NCBI GenBank assembly: GCA_028023455.1
Contig: JAQFVV010006208.1
Span: 5,192,963 to 5,256,962, forward strand
Direction of reading: 5' to 3'
DNA length: 64,000 nucleotides
Source of the DNA: Epiperipatus broadwayi
Taxonomy: Eukaryota > Onychophora > Udeonychophora > Euonychophora > Peripatidae
This document shows, in pieces, positions 57,641 through 64,000 of the stretch. The first letter of the stretch is position 1, and each line of letters opens with the position of its first letter. A model generated the notes under the pieces. The model saw nothing but the letters and a program-made list of their open reading frames with translations, was not told the DNA's origin and did no database searches. Made by a program: the position numbers and the translations under genes.

Positions 57641-59640
57641 ATGAATACTTTTGGTCTTATAAAGGCAGTAAAAAGTGTACGGCAAACTGAATTCCAAAAC
57701 CCTTAACAGGTAAGTAACTATATTAGGATAAGTAATAAAAATGTATAAATTTGGCACTGCAAGAATGTGAATTGAGACCAGAAACCAGATTTAAAGGTTA
57801 CCAATGGTTTATTTCAGGAAGTAACAAAACAAAATAAATGTGGCATATTGTACTCTCCACATTATATAATTAATTGTACAATCTTCTAAATAATGTAATA
57901 ATCCTATCAAGTAGGCATTCAGTATTATGGTTTATAACATTTCTATTACATATCATTTCTCAATAATTTAAACTAAATTAGAGATATCATCTTTCTCTTC
58001 CTCCCACCATATCCGATCAATGTTTTAACTATGAGCACTTCAAAAATAAAATAATTTTCATAAGAAGATATACACAATATTATGCATCCCTTTCACAGCA
58101 GAAGATAAAATTTAAACATAATAATCCAATTTATATATATAAAATTTCTATTTTCTCTATTGTATGAATGGTGAATGTATGTTTGTCCTGAAAGATTAAA
58201 TTCACAACCAATTTTTAAAAAAACTTACGTTTGTGTGAAGGGAGTAATTCCCCATTAATAAACTGTAATTTTTATATGCCATATTCGCATGTCAAATAGA
58301 ACAGGTAATGATGGTCTTTCAGACCATGAAATTTCTCACATTTATTTATATGATAGTAATATCTTTTGTTTAATTAACATTAAATTGTAAAAAAAAATTG
58401 TTAAAGCAACCAATTAAAAAGAAAATATTACAAATATTATATTTAATATGTAATTTTTATTACGAAGAATTTAATGTGGAAGAAGTAATGCTGTCAAATT
58501 GACATATCAAAACAACAGCCTTTCAAAATGCTGAATACATCTGGGTAATGATAATAATCATAATTAAACAAATATTGACTTATAATTTAAGACCTTACTA
58601 TTTATCACATATGATATATATTAGAACAGTTTTATCAAATTTTTTATGTAAACGCTTATGATTATATCTGTTGAAGATCAGTAATTATTATTCTATATTG
58701 TTTTATAGGCAATCCTAGTACAATTCATTTATAGTTCATCACTTTATGGATTTGTCTTCAGATTTCACAATCAATATTTCTAGCTGATTATTAGCAATAA
58801 GTTTCTTTCTTCTGTATAGTCATCTTTGTTTTTTTCTTATGCTGATCACTAATGGTAACTCTGTCCTTTCTTCAATCACCATTTTAGGTTGATCAGCTCT
58901 GGTATCTTCCTTATCACTATCTAATTATAGGTCGACTATTATCACTTCATGCAATTGTGGAATACTTTAGCAATTGTAATTTCTGGGCAAGAAAAACCCA
59001 TCTTTCTTCAAAGACGAGGGACATTAATTCAGTTGTCATTTTATGTATATATATATATATACTAGGATTGTTATTTGTAACTTTCTTTCTTCTTACAGTG
59101 CTTCATAATAGGGAAAATATGAAATATAAGAGCAAATTAGCAATTTATTTTAAAGAAGGACAGACCCTTAGTTTGTTTTATCATTTCATAATTTTGACGA
59201 TACTAAAAATATTCTCCAACACTGGAAAAGGTAGTTTACTAGATTTAACTTCAGCACATAAAGTTGTGGCTAAATATCCATTGATCTGCTAATGTTTTCC
59301 CGTACTGTACAAGATGTTCTAATTTCTTGTGTTCAATTTCCTAAATGAGTGTGTTCTCATATAAACTAATATCCAAGCCACTTTTATAACTTGACATCAT
59401 TGGGGGTTTTTTTTTTTGAATAAAGCTTTTTAAAAAAATATGTTTTATTCTTAGTCTCAAACTGTCTACTGCCAAAATTATCTTGTTTCTTCTTTAATCA
59501 GTCTTATCAATTACAGTTTTTTTAAAGAAACAACTTCCTTTTTCAAAAAAAACAAGGAATTCCTCTTAAAAACAGATCGTATTTAATATTAATTTAATAA
59601 CATTCTTATTTATAACTAGCTTCACTAACTTTCATTCTTT
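57641..59640. other. Intron sequence, nothing firm
   Basis: AT-rich. The 111-codon frame 58957-59292 has a hydrophobic stretch but no splice-flanked or domain support, and I treat it as chance. Confidence 0.45.
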
Positions 59641-59654
59641 TTCTCATGTGTCTA

Positions 59655-59740
59655 AGCATCAGACGGGAAGTGAACCCGCTAACCCGGGACAACTGCCTGT
59701 AAAGCTGCTGTCGCTGACCTCTAAAGTACAGAACTTTCAC
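59655..59740 (-). mobile_element. Possible tRNA-like SINE fragment
   Basis: On the minus strand TTTAGAGGTCAGCGACAGCA then GGCAGTTGTCCCGGG and GCGGGTTCACTTCCCGTC; the last resembles a T-arm. It is far richer in G+C than its surroundings. Box A is poor, so confidence is low. Confidence 0.35.
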
Positions 59741-59999
59741 TCTCCCTTAGTTCTCTCTAATATAATTAGAATACCTATTAAAATTAACCGATTATTAATT
59801 ATTGCAGTTATATTTTTGTTTTTACAAACAGCTTATTCAGTTTCTCTCACTAATTCACTTCCCCACCACATGAGATCATATTGACATATTCCATTGCTAC
59901 GACCTCAAATTAAATTCACTTTTCTCTACCTCTAGACCACACTCTTTGCTATTGCCCTGATTTTTATTTGTATCTATCTATAAAGGACTACAACATATA

Positions 60000-60520
60000 T
60001 ATATGATCACAGATGGAGCTTTACCAATATCTCCGAACAAGCTTGTGTTTACATAAACATCAAAAGAGTATAGAATTCAATATCTCTTTCATTGTCTCCA
60101 CCTTCAGATCAGCTGATTTCAAGCTAATTGGCTATCATCAGTAAAGGGTAGGACTAGAAAACTAGATCCAAACACCAACTTTAAGAGCGTTTAAGAAACA
60201 CGTCTCTATCCGTTTGCAAGCATGAATCTTTTAGACACATAATGTCTTCAAATTCAGCCTAACAAAATAGATAGCTATGTGGGTCTGAAATCAGTTCAGC
60301 TTCACCACATAGTAAAAGTCTCTGCAATATATATCATTTCAAAAACCTCAAGGGTACATTTATAATAAACAAAACAAGTTATAAATCACGTAACCTGCTA
60401 TAGCTTGCATTTTATGTAAACACAAGCTTGTTCGGAGATATTGGTAAAGCTCCATCTGTGATCATAAAATGCAAGCTATAGCAGGTTACGTGATTTATAA
60501 CTTGTTTTGTTTATATATAT
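60000..60520. mobile_element. HR3 fold-back repeat
   Basis: GATCACAGATGGAGCTTTAC with CAATATCTCCGAACAAGCTT at 60005 returns inverted at about 60423-60468. A second inner palindrome (ATAAACAAAACAAGTTATAA to its inverse, 60364-60515) surrounds it. It is a third hammerhead-bearing family, structurally like HR1 and HR2 but with different sequence. Confidence 0.75.
60101..60147 (-). ncRNA. Hammerhead ribozyme-like core (HR3)
   Basis: On the minus strand CCUUUA pairs with UGAAGG over six bases (stem I). CUGAUGA (60141-60135), stem II AGC/GCU, GAAA (60120-60117), a palindromic five-base stem III (AUCAGCUGAU) and cleavage C (60107) follow. Stem I and stem III differ from HR1/HR2 in sequence but preserve pairing. 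Confidence 0.65.
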
Positions 60521-61057
60521 ATATTTGTAAAGGTTCTTGATTTTTTTAAAATTACGTTGAGTCTTTGATAACCATTCATCTATGACTGCAGTCTTTGTTT
60601 ATCTTTTAAAAATTGTTCTCGATTGATGCACCCATAAGATCAAGCAGGAATCCATATATTCCTTGAAAAAAATACTAATTCTGAAGCTAATATATCGTTA
60701 CCATAATATTTTTTAAAACTTTTCCAGATATTTTGTCAGAATGTAGAAGCCTTCCCACTTTTAATATTATAAATAGCTGTTTAATTTCACTAAGCTACAT
60801 ATCCATATCCAATTATAAATAAGTAAGTGAATACATTGTATACAACAAATAAAAGTTATGGTAACATTCATAAAAATAAGGATTAAATTATTATGCACTG
60901 AACCAAAATTAGATTATTTAAAAAAATCTATATTGTATATAGTTATAAATTTTTAAAAGTTAGATATATATGAGCAGTCTTTTTTTTTTTTAAAAGCCAA
61001 CATTTACTCTCTGTTTTATTAAATATTTATACATAGAAATTTTTTTTTATTTTTTAG
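60521..61057. other. Plain intron to the acceptor
   Basis: AT-rich, ending in a long polypyrimidine tract and TTTTTTAG at 61057. Confidence 0.5.
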
Positions 61058-61363
61058 ATAAACCAGATGCTCCAAGTATTCCTCAGGTTATGGATGTAAA
61101 TGAAGAGTCTGTAACACTTTCTTGGAATCCACCTACCAATGATGGAAATAGCCCTATTACTCATTACCTTATTGAGCAACGTATGTCCGGCTCTCTTCAT
61201 TGGACAAGCTTTAATGGTGAACATAAAATAACTGAAACATCAGCTACGGTTACCAGTTTGCATGAAAATGTTACTTATGAATTTAGAATTTTGGCTGCAA
61301 ATATTGCAGGAGTTGGAAAACCTTCAGAACCTTCTCAACCAGTTCCAATATTGAAGAAAATAG
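61058..61363 (+). CDS. Fibronectin type III domain exon (Fn3, copy 2) of giant titin-like muscle protein
   Basis: A 306-base exon with acceptor TTTTTTAG and donor GTAATT, phase 1 on both sides. It encodes about 102 residues beginning DKPDAPSIPQVMDVNEESVT. Motifs are LSWNPPTNDGNSPITHYLIE, a W-S/T-F strand C' (HWTSFNGE), VTYEFRILAANIAGVGKPSE and the end VPILKKI. The end differs from the KAKxPFG linker of copy 1. It is the last domain of the complete super-repeat; the next expected exon (Ig-a) is not found before the window ends. Confidence 0.94.
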
Positions 61364-61586
61364 GTAATTCAAATGATTGGATATTCTAACACAATCAAGC
61401 AAAGACTAGTATTTTCTTATTTCTAATCTAATTGTAAAAATAATAGTTAAAAAGTGAAAATATGGTAAAAGTGATTAGAATAAAAAAATTGGCCTTATTA
61501 CCACCCATGTTGCTTTAAATATGCCCATAGACAGAATTTAAAGTCTAACAGTAATGTAAATTATTAATTTAAAATTTTTTACTCAT

Positions 61587-62024
61587 ATGCAAACATCTAA
61601 ACTTCATAATTTAAATTTGAATCACAATATTCATTCGCCATCAACTATCAATAGATTAACCAACAATGAAAAGTATATAATTACACTTGAACTAACCCCC
61701 CATATCATATACAAGATGACCTGCCCCCATCGAGGGTGCCAAACAACATACTACGAAGAAACTAAAGCAAATATTGCCACTAGAATATTGCAACACCGAT
61801 ACATATACCACAGAACACGAACTAAGGCCGAGGGCAGCTCAATATTTGTAGAGCATGAAAGGGCCACTGGCTACACCTTCCAACCAGCTACAGCCAAGAT
61901 AGTGTACACAGAGCACAACGATGTGAAATGCAAAGTGAAGGAGTCTTGTTTTATTGCAGATGTTCTCAAAGCAATCAATCAAAGAGATGCCTGCTTTACT
62001 ATCTTTAAAAAGTGGGCCATTTAA
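61587..62024 (+). pseudogene. Penelope-like element GIY-YIG endonuclease fragment
   Basis: An open frame of up to 145 codons with the layout of Penelope-like element C-termini. A linker containing INRLTNNEKYIITLELTP precedes IIYKMTCPHRGCQTTYYEET and then ATRILQHRYIYH. The paired Cys (TCPHRGC), the Y-Y of the GIY-YIG core, the Arg of the RxxxH segment and the following His match that family. It lies in the intron after the Fn3 exon, without reverse transcriptase upstream, so it is a truncated copy. The frame ends at a TAA at 62022-62024. Related to the fragment at 63410-63800. Confidence 0.7.
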
Positions 62025-62181
62025 ACATTATTGAATAAATTTGCATACATTACTGTGGCATTCACTAACTATTAATGTGAAGAGCTATGAATGTGGGAAC
62101 ATAGAATTCCCAAAAGCACTTCGCTTATCATTTGTTATGTATGGCTTCATTAATTGTGTACAAAACTCAAGCTTTGTAATG

Positions 62182-62395
62182 CAACTATTATATAAAACAG
62201 AGAAACTTTAAAATAATATAAAATACTATTGCCAAATGCTTTCAACTCATTTTGAGTCCCTATCAAGGCCTACACTATTGGCAAGCACCTCGAGTCTTTT
62301 TCAAGGCCTTCATAAGGACTCAAACGAGTTGGAAGCATTTGGCAGTAGTGTTTTATATTATTTTAAAGTTTCTCTGTTTTGTACAATAGTTGTAT
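62182..62395. repeat. Fold-back repeat downstream of the endonuclease fragment
   Basis: CAACTATTATATAAAACAGA, GAAACTTTAAAATAATATAA and CCAAATGCTTTCAACTC return inverted from about 62296. Arms are about 90 bases. The open frame 62236-62508 crosses it and is not a gene. Its place just after the endonuclease fragment suggests a Penelope-like terminal repeat. Confidence 0.7.
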
Positions 62396-63409
62396 TATTA
62401 TATTGTGATTTATATTTTATAATAACAGAAGTATTAGATTTTTTATTTTGCAATGTAAATTTAAACAATGATTTTAATATATATTTTTTCCAAACAGACA
62501 GTGAATAAGAAATTTATTTCTTTGAACTTATAATCAGTTTTTAGCATATATAAGAGATTTAACCCACTGAAGAAGAAGTTGTCAGTTGTAAACAAAAACA
62601 ATTAAATTAAATTAATCTAGGCCTAGTACTTTCGAGGTTTTCCCTCATATTCAAACATTATAAGTTAGCCGAAGATAATTTATGTTTGAATATATTGGGT
62701 GTCTTTAAATAAATGAACAGTAAATATGCTTGGTAACATGTGCTTTTCATGAAATCTTGTAAATTATCATCAGTGTTTCATTTGAATATATTTTATATAA
62801 TATGCACACACATTAGAAATGGTAACTAAAAATAAATTAAATATGTTTTTATCAAGGAAACTGTATTCCTATCATTACTATCTGACTCAGTGCATAACAG
62901 ACATTAACAAAAATAAATGCCACCATGAAAAATAGACATTAGTGATAGTTTTAGATGTGTACTAAAAATTAGCACTACATAATTCTTCCAAGATTTCAAA
63001 AACTTTTTTATCTTTTATTGCATTGCTCCTAGTAAATTTTTTCAAATAAACATTTGTCACAATACACCTTTTGCACAATTTTTATTTAAAATATTACAGT
63101 TTTGACTGATTAGCAACCTTCTTCAAAAATAAAATATTGTATTATAATTTTCTGTTTTTAGCTTTTAATTGATGGAATTTGTTAAGACTGAATATATTAC
63201 ATGTTTAAGATATTTGTAGGAATAATTATATGTGCATATATATATATACCTAATTAGAGGCGCAATTTCCCCCTCTCAATCCATCACCTCTATGACACAT
63301 AAACTTGCCAAATAAAAGGCTTCTTAAAAAGAAATCTTAGACTTGCAAATATGATACTGTCAATAATGGGTTGCAAAAAAGCATTAGAAAAATATAACAT
63401 AATTGCCAG

Positions 63410-63800
63410 CATATATGATTTATACAGAATAGTCTACAACCGAAACACATTACTAAACATAATTAAAAAATTCTATAAAAAAATAAAACAATAGCTCCAG
63501 GAAGAAAGCAAACCATGGATAAGCATGCTATGTATTCCAAAATTCACACACAAAATAAAAAAGATCTGTTCCTCAACACATAAGTTTCAGAACCCTTCTA
63601 ATCTTAACAGATTATTAAACAACACCAAAGGTAGACTAACCCCCGGACTAAACACCTCAGATTGTGTACAAAATTAAATGCAGCAGTACCACTTGCAAAG
63701 CAGTATATTACAGGGAATCGAGAGCAAATACCACAAGAATCTCTCAACATAAATATTTATACAAGCAAGCAAAAAAAATTTCATCAGTTTTTTGGGAGTA
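63410..63800 (+). pseudogene. Second Penelope-like endonuclease fragment, frameshifted
   Basis: In shifting + strand frames the conserved order of Penelope-like proteins is readable: MLCIPKFTHKIKKICSS, FQNPSNLNRLLNNTKGRLTP, then VYKIKCSSTTCKAVYYRES and ANTTRISQHKYLYKQ. It is broken by frameshifts and stops. It starts after a PB-like piece (CTGTCAATAATGGGTTGCAA at 63358), linking the PB terminal repeats to a Penelope-like protein. Confidence 0.65.
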
Positions 63801-63919
63801 TGAATAAAAATTTGTCACATTTTTGATCAAAGAATGTCAATATTGTTGGCAAGGAGCGAGAAGTCAGAAAAAGAAAAAGAAAAGAAGCATGAATTATCGC
63901 TAGCAACAACCATGTCTAT

Positions 63920-64000
63920 AAACAAGGCAAAACTCTTCATACAGCAGTGCCACCCTGTGCCAACCAGAGTAATCAATGGATGCCAGAAGGCTTGTGCATA
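63920..64000 (-). mobile_element. HR1 copy, truncated by window end
   Basis: AAGGCAAAACTCTTCATACA, CAGTGCCACCCTGTGCCAAC and AATCAATGGATGCCAGAAGG match the HR1 arm. The rest lies outside the window. Confidence 0.8.

Noticed and set aside
1-64000. CRISPR arrays, operons, bacterial promoters, rRNA, functional tRNA genes
   Set aside because: None seen. Spliced phase-1 exons, SINEs and LTR elements show nuclear animal DNA; tRNA-like pieces are diverged SINE heads.
61364-64000. Next Ig-a exon of a third super-repeat copy
   Set aside because: I searched for the KPPTVIKKL-like and GKYVC-like segments and did not find them; the intron must extend past the window.

Overview
This window is AT-rich (about 70% A+T by eye) animal genomic DNA. 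It lies inside one giant muscle-protein gene on the + strand. Thirteen coding exons can be placed, each with AG/GT borders, and together they give 3,483 coding nt (1,161 codons), only about 5% of the window. They encode twelve consecutive immunoglobulin (I-set) and fibronectin type III domains of a titin/twitchin/connectin-type sarcomeric protein. Neither the start nor the end of the gene is inside, and no kinase domain or PEVK region is present. Nearly every domain is one exon bounded by phase-1 introns. The host is almost certainly an invertebrate metazoan; the sequence does not let me name the phylum (mollusc, flatworm, chelicerate and others remain possible).

Domain order is Ig-c, Ig-d, Fn1, Fn2, Fn3 (449-14430), then Ig-a, Ig-b, Ig-c, Ig-d, Fn1, Fn2, Fn3 (19164-61363). 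Exons at equivalent positions in the two rounds have the same length (288/288, 297/297, 303/303, 306/306, and 270/273). The gene is therefore built from a seven-domain, about 673-residue super-repeat of four Ig plus three Fn3 domains. The window holds the last five domains of one copy and one whole copy. Equivalent introns differ widely (87 bp against 8,052 bp; 3,998 against 17,086), mostly through transposon insertions.

The introns are packed with mobile DNA. (1) A large group of fold-back repeats (HR1, HR2, HR3) carries type I hammerhead-ribozyme-like cores with a very short palindromic stem III, as in Penelope-like elements and retrozymes. One copy is delimited exactly by a 12-bp target duplication and an empty site. 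(2) Degenerate Penelope-like GIY-YIG endonuclease fragments lie at 61587-62024 and about 63410-63800. (3) An LTR element at 33402-38571 has 2.2-kb LTRs around a 741-bp interior and a CAAG target duplication; a diverged relative lies at 27255-28831, and two unrelated LTR-like insertions lie at 26099-26725 and 51880-52675. (4) A TTAA-flanked piggyBac-like short element at 7451-8195 has an empty paralogous site at about 17450. (5) tRNA-derived SINEs, non-LTR retrotransposon tails, a retroelement gag-like remnant and many palindromic repeats fill most of the remainder.

Spliced together, the exons form an uninterrupted reading frame. All coordinates are exon-level inferences from reading frame, splice consensus and domain alignment, without transcript evidence.
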